DNA from: a virus
Reading direction: 5' to 3' (one strand)
IMG/VR virus record: IMGVR_UViG_3300023099_000014
Location: 1 to 40,417 of that record
Length of the DNA: 40,417 nucleotides
A program made the position numbers and the translations under genes. Of the stretch, positions 15,599 through 22,948 are shown piece by piece (the first letter of the stretch is position 1; each line of letters opens with the position of its first letter). The notes beneath the pieces are model-generated. The model had not been told where the DNA came from. It worked only from the letters and a program-made list of their open reading frames with translations, and did no database searches.

Positions 15599-16179
15599 TG
15601 GAAACCCTCGACTTCATCCGCAACGGCGGCGAGACCCGCCGCTACCACACCATCCCCGTTCTGCGCAGCCAGAATGTTGCGGAGCATAGTTTTCATGTGG
15701 CTATGCTGTGCTCGTGGCTTGTGGGGCATAGTGTGCCCGGCATTGGCGCGGCGCTGCTTATGGCGGCCCTCACCCACGATCTGGCCGAGCATAAGATGGG
15801 CGACCTGCCCGCGCCCGTGAAGCGTAGCCTGCCGGATTATGAACAGTCCGAGGGCGAAGCTCGTCCATTCCGTCAGGTGTGGGATGACCTGGAGCAAGAA
15901 CATCTGGAAGCAGCAGAGCTAAACTGGGACCACGTTCTCACGCCGTTTGAGCGCCGCATCCTTAAGCTGGCCGACGCCGCCGAGGGCTGCCTGTACTGCA
16001 TCCGCGAGCGGGCTATGGGCAACCGCTTGATCACGGAAGTGTTTGGCAACTTCCTCAGTTATACGGAGAAGCTAATCAACGACCGCACCGTCGGCGTGAA
16101 CGAAGCACAGTGCGACCAGGAAGCGACTCTGCTCGCTTACATCAACTTTGAATGGAGTAAAGCCAATGACCCCGCGTAA
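15598..16179 (+). CDS. HD-domain nucleotide phosphohydrolase (YfbR/HDDC2-like)
   Basis: A 193-residue protein. The metal ligands are seen as VAEH (H30), the HD pair H60-D61 in THDLAEH, and D126 in LADAAEG, which is the HD set of YfbR-type deoxynucleotidases. YfbR cleaves dNMPs to nucleosides, and the related phage enzyme DatZ destroys dATP in diaminopurine phages. By analogy, this enzyme could deplete a normal thymidine or uridine nucleotide so the modified one is used; substrate is inference. The start at 15598 overlaps the synthase stop and gives METLDFIRNG, typical of the family N-terminus. Confidence 0.85.
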   Translation: METLDFIRNGGETRRYHTIPVLRSQNVAEHSFHVAMLCSWLVGHSVPGIGAALLMAALTHDLAEHKMGDLPAPVKRSLPDYEQSEGEARPFRQVWDDLEQEHLEAAELNWDHVLTPFERRILKLADAAEGCLYCIRERAMGNRLITEVFGNFLSYTEKLINDRTVGVNEAQCDQEATLLAYINFEWSKANDPA

Positions 16180-16420
16180 GACCACCAGCACTGCCGATGC
16201 CAACAGCCGCCAAGTGGCGGGCACCCACTACGCCGCAGAAAGCGGCATTCAGCACTGGGACATCGTGGCCCAGCATGATCTGGATTACTTCCAGGGCCAG
16301 ATCACCAAGTATGTGATGCGCGCCAAAAAGAAGAACGGCGTGGAAGACCTGCACAAGGCTAAGCACTTCCTAGAGAAATACATCGAGCTCGTAGAAGCAG
16401 GCGAAATCTCCAGCTTCTAA
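16166..16420 (+). CDS. DUF3310 protein
   Basis: An 84-residue protein. HYAAESGIQHWDIV, then FQGQITKYVMRAKKKNG and HKAKHFLEKYIEL, match DUF3310, a small helical domain common in phages and sometimes labelled nucleotide kinase without proof. GGAG precedes ATG 16166 by eight bases. It is the last gene of the rightward block and ends six bases before the shared terminator. A link to nucleotide metabolism is suggested only by position. Confidence 0.85.
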   Translation: MTPRKTTSTADANSRQVAGTHYAAESGIQHWDIVAQHDLDYFQGQITKYVMRAKKKNGVEDLHKAKHFLEKYIELVEAGEISSF

Positions 16421-16425
16421 ACGGC

Positions 16426-16453
16426 AAGGCCGCCCTTATGGGGCGGCCTTTTT
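16426..16453. terminator. Hairpin terminator between convergent operons
   Basis: A perfect 10-bp stem, AAGGCCGCCC (16426-16435) and GGGCGGCCTT (16441-16450), with a five-base loop, followed by TTT for the + strand. The loop holds the stop codon of the leftward gene at 16436, so the last leftward codons are part of the hairpin. It ends rightward transcription well. Leftward termination is weaker because no T run follows on that strand. Confidence 0.9.
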
Positions 16454-16792
16454 CTCTAGATAAGCGAAGATGGCGATGCCTATAGCCGCCAGCCACGGCG
16501 TATAGTCTTTAAGCCACGCGACGAAGGACCTAGCGCCATCCTCTTTAAGGTGGCGGTCTTCCATAAGCTTTAGGCGGGCGTCCATAGCGGCCATGGTTTT
16601 GGTCAGGTCTTCGATAGGCCGCGCTTCAATCTTAGACAGCCGCTGAACGATGTCCATGTTGGTTTCCTGCAGCCCGTGCAGGCTAGCGTTTACCTCCCGC
16701 AGGCCGGTAAGCATTTCCCGCATCATCTGCAGATACAGCTGATCCGTGAAATGCTCTTCACTCATGTCGGTGAGAAGTTTACCCGGCGACAT
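16436..16792 (-). CDS. Coiled-coil protein with C-terminal membrane segment, lysis region
   Basis: A 118-residue protein. The middle is strongly helical (LREVNASLHGLQETNMDIV, then LSKIEARPIEDLTKTMAAMD), giving a likely coiled coil. The C-terminal residues 99-113 (YTPWLAAIGIAIFAYL) form one membrane segment, followed by EKKAAP. The ATG at 16792 overlaps the o-spanin stop (TGATG) with GGAG upstream. It is the last gene of the lysis cassette, so a second holin, an antiholin or a spanin-associated factor is possible. No family recognised. Confidence 0.75.
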   Translation of the reverse strand: MSPGKLLTDMSEEHFTDQLYLQMMREMLTGLREVNASLHGLQETNMDIVQRLSKIEARPIEDLTKTMAAMDARLKLMEDRHLKEDGARSFVAWLKDYTPWLAAIGIAIFAYLEKKAAP

Positions 16793-17157
16793 CACTTACT
16801 CCAGAATTGATACCACTTTCGCGGCGGCTTATGGACTACGTCGTTGTGATTATCAATCAACTCAAGCAGCGTTTTGAACTTCTCGATGGCGACGGACATG
16901 GCTGTTTCCTGCCGCACTATCAAAGCATCTTTGTCGCCTTCAGTGGAGAGGCTCCCCACTACCGCTCGAGCCGGCAGCTGCCGCAGGGTCGCAGGCACGG
17001 TCAAGGGCGGCGCAACCGGCGTCGTCTCGCAGCCTGCTAAGCTCACGGCAAAGCACAGCGCGGCGCACTGTGTCCAAGCATACCGTGGCCCCTGGCGCTG
17101 CCTGTACGGCTTGCTCTGCAGCCGCGCCTTGGATGATGATTGGCTGTAGTCGCTCAT
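16792..17157 (-). CDS. Outer-membrane spanin lipoprotein (Rz1-like), embedded in the i-spanin gene
   Basis: From ATG 17157 (GGAG seven bases upstream) the product is 121 residues. It begins with a basic region and a hydrophobic signal ending in the lipobox FAVSLAGC, so the Cys would be lipidated after signal peptidase II cleavage. A Pro-rich stretch (TTPVAPPLTVP) follows, as in Rz1, and the C-terminus is helical. The first two thirds lie within the i-spanin gene in another frame, like lambda Rz1 within Rz. It would join the i-spanin across the periplasm and fuse the membranes in the last lysis step. Confidence 0.87.
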   Translation of the reverse strand: MSDYSQSSSKARLQSKPYRQRQGPRYAWTQCAALCFAVSLAGCETTPVAPPLTVPATLRQLPARAVVGSLSTEGDKDALIVRQETAMSVAIEKFKTLLELIDNHNDVVHKPPRKWYQFWSK

Positions 17158-17341
17158 AGTGTTGCTCCATGGTGTGCGTGGTGCGCTCAGCTTGCGCGGT
17201 CTTGACTTCGGCGGAGGCGGCTTTGACCTCCGCATTGTGGCGGCGCTTGAATGGATCAAAGTTCCAGACTAACAGGCCCGCCACTACCAGCACCACCACG
17301 GCGGCTAAGGTGTACAGTAGGAGTTTAATTGGGTCTTTCAC
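16940..17341 (-). CDS. Inner-membrane spanin (Rz-like)
   Basis: A 133-residue type II membrane protein. Residues 7-26 (LLLYTLAAVVVLVVAGLLVW) are the membrane anchor. Residues 35-66 are a charged helical periplasmic segment (AEVKAASAEVKTAQAERTT) consistent with a coiled coil. It starts at a GTG that overlaps the endolysin stop (GTGA), with GGAG upstream. Its partner o-spanin is encoded inside it in another frame. Together they disrupt the outer membrane after holin and endolysin act. Confidence 0.85.
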   Translation of the reverse strand: MKDPIKLLLYTLAAVVVLVVAGLLVWNFDPFKRRHNAEVKAASAEVKTAQAERTTHTMEQHYERLQPIIIQGAAAEQAVQAAPGATVCLDTVRRAVLCRELSRLRDDAGCAALDRACDPAAAAGSSGSGEPLH

Positions 17342-17766
17342 CGATAAATCTCCGCTTCATCTAGGCGGCGGCGCGTCAAACCGTTCAGCACCTTGCCCGC
17401 TTGCTTGTTCCACATGACGAATGCGTTGGCCGCGCCAGTGTAGTCACCCGCGTTATGCTTCCGCAGCACCGTGGAGCCCTTGAACGCAGCGAGCCCGATA
17501 TTGTAGGCTAAGCTGAACATAGCGTCGAACTGATCTTGACGGGTCGGTCCAGTCAGCAGCGCGGTAACCCCAGCGGCGAACTTATTGGCGTCAGCTGTAA
17601 ACCGCGCATCTGCCTGCTCTTGCGTCCAGCGCATGCCGAGCTTGATATCCGGCCCGGTGGAGCCCCAGCCCAGAGTGGGTTTGTCGTTCGGTGTGGGCAT
17701 GTAAGCAGTCAGCTTGCACTTTTCAAAGTTCTTGACGAACGCGATTATCTGCTTGCTAGGTTGCAT
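17338..17766 (-). CDS. Endolysin, GH24 (T4-type) lysozyme
   Basis: From ATG 17766 the protein is 142 residues. The catalytic Glu is in NFEKCKLTAY, and the downstream D and T occur in NDKPTLGWGSTG, the E-D-T pattern of GH24 muramidases. The C-terminal GLTRRRLDEAEIY is typical of this family. It cleaves the glycan strand of peptidoglycan. There is no signal peptide, so export depends on the holin just upstream. The start overlaps the end of the holin gene by 11 bases, which favours it over the longer frame to 17841. Confidence 0.92.
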   Translation of the reverse strand: MQPSKQIIAFVKNFEKCKLTAYMPTPNDKPTLGWGSTGPDIKLGMRWTQEQADARFTADANKFAAGVTALLTGPTRQDQFDAMFSLAYNIGLAAFKGSTVLRKHNAGDYTGAANAFVMWNKQAGKVLNGLTRRRLDEAEIYR

Positions 17767-18043
17767 CGGTAGGTTCCTTCTTGCCCAGAATGCCGCCTTC
17801 GGCTTTTGTCTGTAGCGTAACGTAAGCGATGACCACACCACCCATGGTGACTTGAAACACAGCGCCGAACTGGAAAAACAAGGCCCAATCAGCTATGGTG
17901 GTAGTTTCTTTGAAGAAGAACTTGCCACCCACGCCAATGAAGCTGGCCTGTGTGATGAAGAACGTCACCGCCGCCGCGAACTTATTGAAGCTGTAGCTGG
18001 TGCCGTCAGGACCGGTGAATAACTCTTTCAGTAGCACGTGCAT
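17756..18043 (-). CDS. Holin
   Basis: A 95-residue protein with two hydrophobic segments, about residues 21-38 (NKFAAAVTFFITQASFIG) and 52-77 (WALFFQFGAVFQVTMGGVV), and a charged C-terminus (KAEGGILGKKEPTD). Size, two membrane segments and position directly before the lysozyme fit a class II-like holin, which forms membrane holes to release endolysin. The ATG overlaps the upstream stop (TAATG) with GGGAG before it. No exact family recognised. Confidence 0.82.
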   Translation of the reverse strand: MHVLLKELFTGPDGTSYSFNKFAAAVTFFITQASFIGVGGKFFFKETTTIADWALFFQFGAVFQVTMGGVVIAYVTLQTKAEGGILGKKEPTDAT

Positions 18044-18540
18044 TATCCACTCCCAAAGGCAGTTATGTTGACAGGCTTGGTGACGGTGCTTACCTCACCC
18101 GTGGCTGTGTTGGTTACGATGAGGGTGACGTCACACGTCTCGTTCACAGAGTCGTTGACGCTCAACACCATTTGAGCACGACAGTTGATAGTGGCCGCGC
18201 CAGTCAAGTACATGAACGTCGCGTCACCAACGCTCCAGCTGAAGTTGTAGCTGCCAGCGGGAACAGTAGCTGTCATGTCGCGGTAGTACCGCACCAGACT
18301 ACCAGCAGGCATTTGCTCTTGGCTGCCCACAGAGAAGTCGATCGCTGGGCCAGGGCCAGGAGGCGGGCCCCCGCCCCCGCCAGCGCTTTTGCCGTGCAAC
18401 ACGTCCATGCTTATAGGACCGCTAGCCACCCCCGCCAGCGTGCGCACGGCCCCGTTGCCCAGGCTAAGCCCAATGGGGCTTATGCCAAGCTCCGCAGCCA
18501 CGCCAGACATGGAAATAAAGCCCGTGCTAGGTAGCGTCAT
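18043..18540 (-). CDS. Virion-associated protein with Ig-like domain
   Basis: A 165-residue protein. Residues 1-50 (ISMSGVAAELG, then ISMDVLHGKS) are a short module seen at the start of many phage fibre-tip or decoration proteins. Next comes a Gly/Pro linker (AGGGGGPPPGPGP) and then a beta-sandwich-like domain with TVPAGSYNFSW and DVTLIVTNTATGEVS, resembling an Ig-like fold. It is probably attached to the tail fibre, whose gene overlaps it by 14 bases. GGAGG lies upstream of the start. Confidence 0.75.
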   Translation of the reverse strand: MTLPSTGFISMSGVAAELGISPIGLSLGNGAVRTLAGVASGPISMDVLHGKSAGGGGGPPPGPGPAIDFSVGSQEQMPAGSLVRYYRDMTATVPAGSYNFSWSVGDATFMYLTGAATINCRAQMVLSVNDSVNETCDVTLIVTNTATGEVSTVTKPVNITAFGSG

Positions 18541-19276
18541 GGTGGGCCTCCAGCTGTTCTACGCGGGCGATGACCTCCTGCAGCGCCGCCACCACGGGCG
18601 CGAACATTTGGAAGTACCGAATATACAGCGTTTTGTCTCCATTAGCGCCGATCATGGTGGGGAACAACTTCTCCACTTCTTGCGCAATGAAGCCCATGCT
18701 GTTGATATCGGTATCTTTCAGCGTATACGTGACGGGGCGGAGACGCTTGACTTTCTCCAGCTGGGACTCCATAGTGGCAATGCCACGCTTCAGCTTTGCG
18801 TCGGAATACGCGCCAACGTTGCCCACGGCAACAAAGTCGCCCGTAGTGCTGAGCGTGGCTAGGCTGGTGGCGGAGTTGGCCAGCCATTCAAACGCCGTGC
18901 CGCTGCTGGTAGGGTTGAAGCGCATGATTTGCTGATTGTCGCCGTCGGTGCGCCGCTGCAATTCCAGGGCCAAGGTGGTCCAAGTGGTGCCCGTGGCCAT
19001 GCGCCTAGCCACGGTGGTGAGATAGTTAGCGTTGCCGTCATTGTACAGAGCATTGAAGCTGTACGTGACATTACCCGCCCCCGCAGGCGAGCCGTTAGTC
19101 ACCGTCGGACTGCCGGTAAGCGCCGGGCTAGCCAACGGAGCGATGGCTGCCTTGAGCTGCGCCATCATCTCGCGCACGTTATTGTTGATCAACGCGGGAG
19201 ACATGCCCTCCGCCCAGTCCATACCGGGCGTAACGGCATTCGACGTCGGGTTAGTGCTCCAGTCGGAGAATGCCAT
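18527..19276 (-). CDS. Tail fibre with C-terminal S74 intramolecular chaperone
   Basis: A 249-residue protein. The N-terminus (MAFSDWSTNPTSNAV...GMDWAEGMSP) is a virion-attachment module, followed by a Gly/Ser/Thr-rich shaft. Residues 160-230 are the S74 peptidase/chaperone domain: VGAYSDAKLKRG has the Ser-Asp/Lys self-cleavage region, and NSMGFIAQEVEKLFP follows. In endosialidases and the phi29 appendage this domain trimerises the fibre and then cuts itself off. AAGGAAA precedes the start. Confidence 0.9.
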   Translation of the reverse strand: MAFSDWSTNPTSNAVTPGMDWAEGMSPALINNNVREMMAQLKAAIAPLASPALTGSPTVTNGSPAGAGNVTYSFNALYNDGNANYLTTVARRMATGTTWTTLALELQRRTDGDNQQIMRFNPTSSGTAFEWLANSATSLATLSTTGDFVAVGNVGAYSDAKLKRGIATMESQLEKVKRLRPVTYTLKDTDINSMGFIAQEVEKLFPTMIGANGDKTLYIRYFQMFAPVVAALQEVIARVEQLEAHHDAT

Positions 19277-19278
19277 AG

Positions 19279-21441
19279 TCAGTTTCCTTCTTGAAGAGAG
19301 ACGGGAGCGCCGATGATGTTGCCCAGCCCAGCACCGGCCAGCTTAGATTGCGCGGCGCGGCGGAGTATGTCAGCTTCTTGTTGACGGCCAGCGGCCACCA
19401 ACTCTTGGATAGTGCGCTGGATAGCGGCCGGGTCCTGCGCTAGTAGGCGGGGCAGAGCAGCTTCATTAATAGCGGCGTTGCGGCGTAGGTCCACCGCGCC
19501 AGCAGCTTTACGGCCGAAGAACGCGAGCCAGCTGACAGGGCTAGTGGGGTTGAACGGAGTTTGGCCACTCACACCAGCGTCCGCATCAGCACGGGCGGCA
19601 AGGCGTGCGTCGGTCTGCGCGCCGGTAAGCTCGCCGTGCAGGCGGTCCAGTTGGCGTTCTTGCCGCACAGCGGTGGTCAGCTTACCCACGTTCTCAGGCG
19701 TTACGCCAGTGGCTTCCAGCTGCGCGATAGACTCCGGCGTGTTGAGAATGCGGTTAGCAGGAGCGGCCGTCTCACGAGTGGAGCGGACAGTATCGTCCAG
19801 GTTCCGCGCCACGCCCACGCGGTAGAGCTCTTGCTCCGCCGTGCTGCGCCCCGCCTGCCCAGCTGCGATCTGCTCAGGGTCCAGCTGATCAAACCCCTTT
19901 ACCGTGCCGCGCCCGTTGGGCATTACACCGCCACGGCCAGCGGCCAGAGCGTCCCGCATGGACGAGATATCGCTATAGGTGTCCAGGTACTCGCCGTACT
20001 CAGGCACGGCGGTGCGCATACGCTCACGCAAAGCGTCACGCAGTTGCTTGAGCTCAGCGGCTTCGGTATGCGCGCCATTACGATAGAGCTGGTCTACCTG
20101 CTTGTCCATGTAGCGCTTCATGTAGTCTAGCGACTTCATGTCCAGCGGTGCGCCGGGATCGGGGAAGTCGGGCAGATCGTCGATGGATTGACCCTGCGCC
20201 AGCCGCAGCATACGCTCGTTCTCGGCTAGGCCACGCGCTTCGCCAAGGGCCTTTTGGGCCATAGGCAGACGTGCGATTTGCTGAAGCACGTTGTCTTCCG
20301 GCACCACGGGCACCAGCCCTTGAGCGTTGGAGAGAACGATGCTGCGACCGTCAGACGTTGTAGCCGTCTTGTTGGTGCGCAAGGCAGCTTGACGCAGCGG
20401 GATGGCGGTGGCGGTGCGTTGCTCCACCAGGGCGTCGTCCAGGGCATACACGTCGGTACGCGGGGCCACGGTATCGGTAATGTCGCGGCTGAGGCGAGGA
20501 CCTTGGCCAGCGCGGCGGGCGATGACAGTATCTACTGACTGTGACTGCACCTTGCTGGGCGTGCGCAGACCAACGCCCGTGCGGGCGCGTGTAGCATTAC
20601 CGATGTCTGCGAGACTGACAGGCTTGCCCGCGTAGCTGCTAAGCTCAGCTTGTAGCGCCTGTACACCTTGCGGGCTGGTGACGTCGTAGCCTTCTTGTTG
20701 AAGTGCCTTGGCGATTTGCTGCAGAGCCTGCTGTGTGACGCCCTTATTGAGGAATGCGTCAGCATACTTCTTCACTACGGGAGAGAGCCCTGCCACCGTG
20801 CCCGCCACCGCGCCGCCCAGCACAGCGCCAGTAAGCCCGCCTAGAGCGGCAGACTTACGCCGTGTTTCCAAACTGCCTTCTGCAGCGCCAGCGCCAGCCG
20901 CCGCGCCACTTGCTGCACCACCAGCCGCCGCACGCGCCACAACGCTGCGCCCGACGCCGCTGCGCGCCAAAGCTGTGACCCCAGGTACCTTACTCAGAGC
21001 CGGTGCAGCCGCCCCAATGGCCTTAGCCCCTAGCAAGGCCTGCGTAATGCCGCCTGCGATGGTTCCTGCGCCTCGGCTTTTAGGCGAGTTCTTAGCGTCG
21101 TCCGCCACCAAGGCGCGGTCCGTGGCCAAGTTCTTCTCAAACGCTTCACGGGGGCTGATGCCGTCCCACATGCTGGCGGTTTGACGCTCCGGGTGCAGGA
21201 TGCGGTCCAGCGGCAGAACCGTGTTAGCGGCGGCGGCTAGCTCGTCATCAAAGTTAGACGTGATGCCACTGACAAACCCGCGCAAGCCCGCGCCAGCTTT
21301 GTTGCTGACGGGCTTCTTAGCCGCAGGCTTGTAGAGCCGTTGCGCTTGGGCGATGACTTCTTGCTCGCTTGCACCTTCAGGCCCTTCCACTTTAATGGTG
21401 GAGCCGTCAGGCGCTTGAACTTTATAGATCTTCGTAGCCAT
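19279..21441 (-). CDS. Large DNA-ejection / internal virion protein
   Basis: A 720-residue Ala/Gly-rich helical protein. Its N-terminus (YKVQAPDGSTIKVEGPEG) is a small beta module common at the start of phage ejection proteins. Residues 135-235 contain Gly/Ala hydrophobic stretches (AAAGGAASGAAAGAGAAEG, then GLTGAVLGGAVAGTVAGL) that could enter membranes. The rest is helical and charged. Size and position after three smaller proteins resemble P22 gp16, which is injected with the DNA. I do not see a lysozyme motif. Confidence 0.7.
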   Translation of the reverse strand: MATKIYKVQAPDGSTIKVEGPEGASEQEVIAQAQRLYKPAAKKPVSNKAGAGLRGFVSGITSNFDDELAAAANTVLPLDRILHPERQTASMWDGISPREAFEKNLATDRALVADDAKNSPKSRGAGTIAGGITQALLGAKAIGAAAPALSKVPGVTALARSGVGRSVVARAAAGGAASGAAAGAGAAEGSLETRRKSAALGGLTGAVLGGAVAGTVAGLSPVVKKYADAFLNKGVTQQALQQIAKALQQEGYDVTSPQGVQALQAELSSYAGKPVSLADIGNATRARTGVGLRTPSKVQSQSVDTVIARRAGQGPRLSRDITDTVAPRTDVYALDDALVEQRTATAIPLRQAALRTNKTATTSDGRSIVLSNAQGLVPVVPEDNVLQQIARLPMAQKALGEARGLAENERMLRLAQGQSIDDLPDFPDPGAPLDMKSLDYMKRYMDKQVDQLYRNGAHTEAAELKQLRDALRERMRTAVPEYGEYLDTYSDISSMRDALAAGRGGVMPNGRGTVKGFDQLDPEQIAAGQAGRSTAEQELYRVGVARNLDDTVRSTRETAAPANRILNTPESIAQLEATGVTPENVGKLTTAVRQERQLDRLHGELTGAQTDARLAARADADAGVSGQTPFNPTSPVSWLAFFGRKAAGAVDLRRNAAINEAALPRLLAQDPAAIQRTIQELVAAGRQQEADILRRAAQSKLAGAGLGNIIGAPVSLQEGN

Positions 21442-21442
21442 G

Positions 21443-22141
21443 CTACTTCACCAGCTTCCAGCCACCGTTGCCCTTGGGCGCGGAGGACTTGTTGAGATCT
21501 TCTTGGAATGCCTGCTCAACGCTGCGACCTTTCTCGTCCACACCGTTCAGGCCGTAGGTGTTAGCCCACTTGCTGTAGAACGGTGCGCGCTTGATGGCGC
21601 GATCAGCCTTTTTGCGGCCGCTATCCACCACAGCGGCGTTGACTTCAGAAGTCTTATACGGGCTGATTTCCGTAAGGTTCAGGCGGGCGGCGTCACTATC
21701 CGTCTGCGGACCTTTCTGCTCAATCTGGCCCGTAAGCACGCGTTGCGCCTGTAGACCTTTCAAGCGCTGAAAGTCCGTAGTGTCTTGCGGCGTTACCGCC
21801 CCGAGAATTTTAGCCGGGCCACCGATGACGATGCTGCCCAGCTTGTCCATCAAGTTGCCGCCTTGTTCCGGGATGGCAGCGTCCAAGAACGCGCCACGGA
21901 ACGGCCCGGGCTTCAAACGCTTGAGAGCGGCTTGGGCGTTGCTATACTCGGTTGCAGTTTCACGCGCTGCGGCGGCTTGTGCATTCAAGCCGTTCAGCTG
22001 CTTCTGCGCTTCCACAGACATCTTCGGAGCCACGCGCGGCGTGCTGCCTGTAACCTTCACCCATTCACGGCCGTTGAACTGCTTCTGCTCACCAGTGCTA
22101 GGGTTGGTGGCGATGTCGCCCACTTTGTATGCGTCAGCCAT
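21443..22141 (-). CDS. Probable DNA-ejection protein
   Basis: A 232-residue helical protein. The N-terminus (ATNPSTGEQKQFNGREWVKV) is a short beta module of the kind seen in small virion proteins. The middle is Ala/Gln-rich helix and the C-terminus is basic (KGNGGWKLVK). It is flanked by other likely ejection proteins, in the P22 gp7-gp20-gp16 position. AGGAG precedes the start. No catalytic motif seen; role inferred from position. Confidence 0.65.
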   Translation of the reverse strand: MADAYKVGDIATNPSTGEQKQFNGREWVKVTGSTPRVAPKMSVEAQKQLNGLNAQAAAARETATEYSNAQAALKRLKPGPFRGAFLDAAIPEQGGNLMDKLGSIVIGGPAKILGAVTPQDTTDFQRLKGLQAQRVLTGQIEQKGPQTDSDAARLNLTEISPYKTSEVNAAVVDSGRKKADRAIKRAPFYSKWANTYGLNGVDEKGRSVEQAFQEDLNKSSAPKGNGGWKLVK

Positions 22142-22152
22142 AGTGTTCTCTC

Positions 22153-22758
22153 CTACTTCGGCCGCGTGACTGTGAAGCCTTCACCCGGTCCAGGCTGGGC
22201 AGCCTTACCAGCGGCGCGCGGCGCAAAGCGCTTGGTCTTATTGTTGGTGGCGACTACGCGCTCCTTTGCCTTGGTCTGGCGCTCGATCACAGGCTCGGTA
22301 TACTGATAACCTTTGATGGCGCGCTCGTACAAGGCGCGGATGGGAGAGCCTTCGGGCGCGGCGAGCCATTTCTCAATCAAGCTCTCCGTCTCCGTCGGCT
22401 TTACGGGCGGTGTATAGACTTGCTTGGGCGCTCCGCCTTCGGTGGGAATTTGCAGCACCGCACCTTGCGGCGTGGTGATGTACTCCCCGCGCGCGGCTTT
22501 GGTAGCTGCGGCCTGAGCTTCTTGCGCGGCTTTGGCTTTTTCGGCTTGGTAAACTTCCATGCCAGGGCGCGCGTTCACCAGTCCGTTCTGCAGGGCGCTA
22601 GACCAGAAGCTGCCAGCCTCCGGCGCTAGTACGCTACCGATGGTCCCTAGAATGCTGGGCGGCGCTTGGGCGGCAGCAGGCGCGGCAACCTGCGCCCCCG
22701 TGGTAGGCGCGTGCGTAGCCCCAGCGATCTTAGTTAGGATGTTATCCAGAATTCCCAT
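22153..22758 (-). CDS. Probable ejection / internal virion protein
   Basis: From ATG 22758 the protein is 201 residues. MGILDNILTKIAGATHAP is an amphipathic N-terminal helix. An Ala-rich stretch then precedes a charged helix (YQAEKAKAAQEAQAAATKAA) and a Pro-rich segment. The C-terminus is basic (RFAPRAAGKAAQPGPG). The longer frame from 22767 is rejected, because 22758 has AGGTGG upstream and abuts the previous stop. Function inferred from neighbours only. Confidence 0.65.
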   Translation of the reverse strand: MGILDNILTKIAGATHAPTTGAQVAAPAAAQAPPSILGTIGSVLAPEAGSFWSSALQNGLVNARPGMEVYQAEKAKAAQEAQAAATKAARGEYITTPQGAVLQIPTEGGAPKQVYTPPVKPTETESLIEKWLAAPEGSPIRALYERAIKGYQYTEPVIERQTKAKERVVATNNKTKRFAPRAAGKAAQPGPGEGFTVTRPK

Positions 22759-22759
22759 C

Positions 22760-22948
22760 TTAGCCACCTGCGAAGAGTTTGACGATCATCTTCATAATGT
22801 CCCCGCCGCCTTGGCCGCCTTGGCCAGCCTGCTCAGGTGGAGCTTGAAGAAGCTGCGGCGGCGCGACTTGTGGAAGCTGAGGCTGCACCGCCGGACGCTG
22901 AGCCAACGGTTGCAGAAACTGCATATTACGAATTGCTTGCTGGATCAT
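22760..22948 (-). CDS. Small Pro/Gln-rich protein
   Basis: A 62-residue protein with a central Pro/Gln repeat-like stretch (AVQPQLPQVAPPQLLQAPP), then a Gly-rich turn (GQGGQGGG) and an amphipathic end (DIMKMIVKLFAGG). The ATG at 22948 overlaps the upstream stop (TGATG), with GGGAG nearby. It sits among ejection protein genes and may be a minor virion component. Unknown function. Confidence 0.6.
   Translation of the reverse strand: MIQQAIRNMQFLQPLAQRPAVQPQLPQVAPPQLLQAPPEQAGQGGQGGGDIMKMIVKLFAGG

Noticed and set aside
17766-17841. 25-codon N-terminal extension of the endolysin
   Set aside because: It overlaps the holin gene heavily, is Arg/Trp-rich rather than a signal, and ATG 17766 gives the normal family N-terminus.
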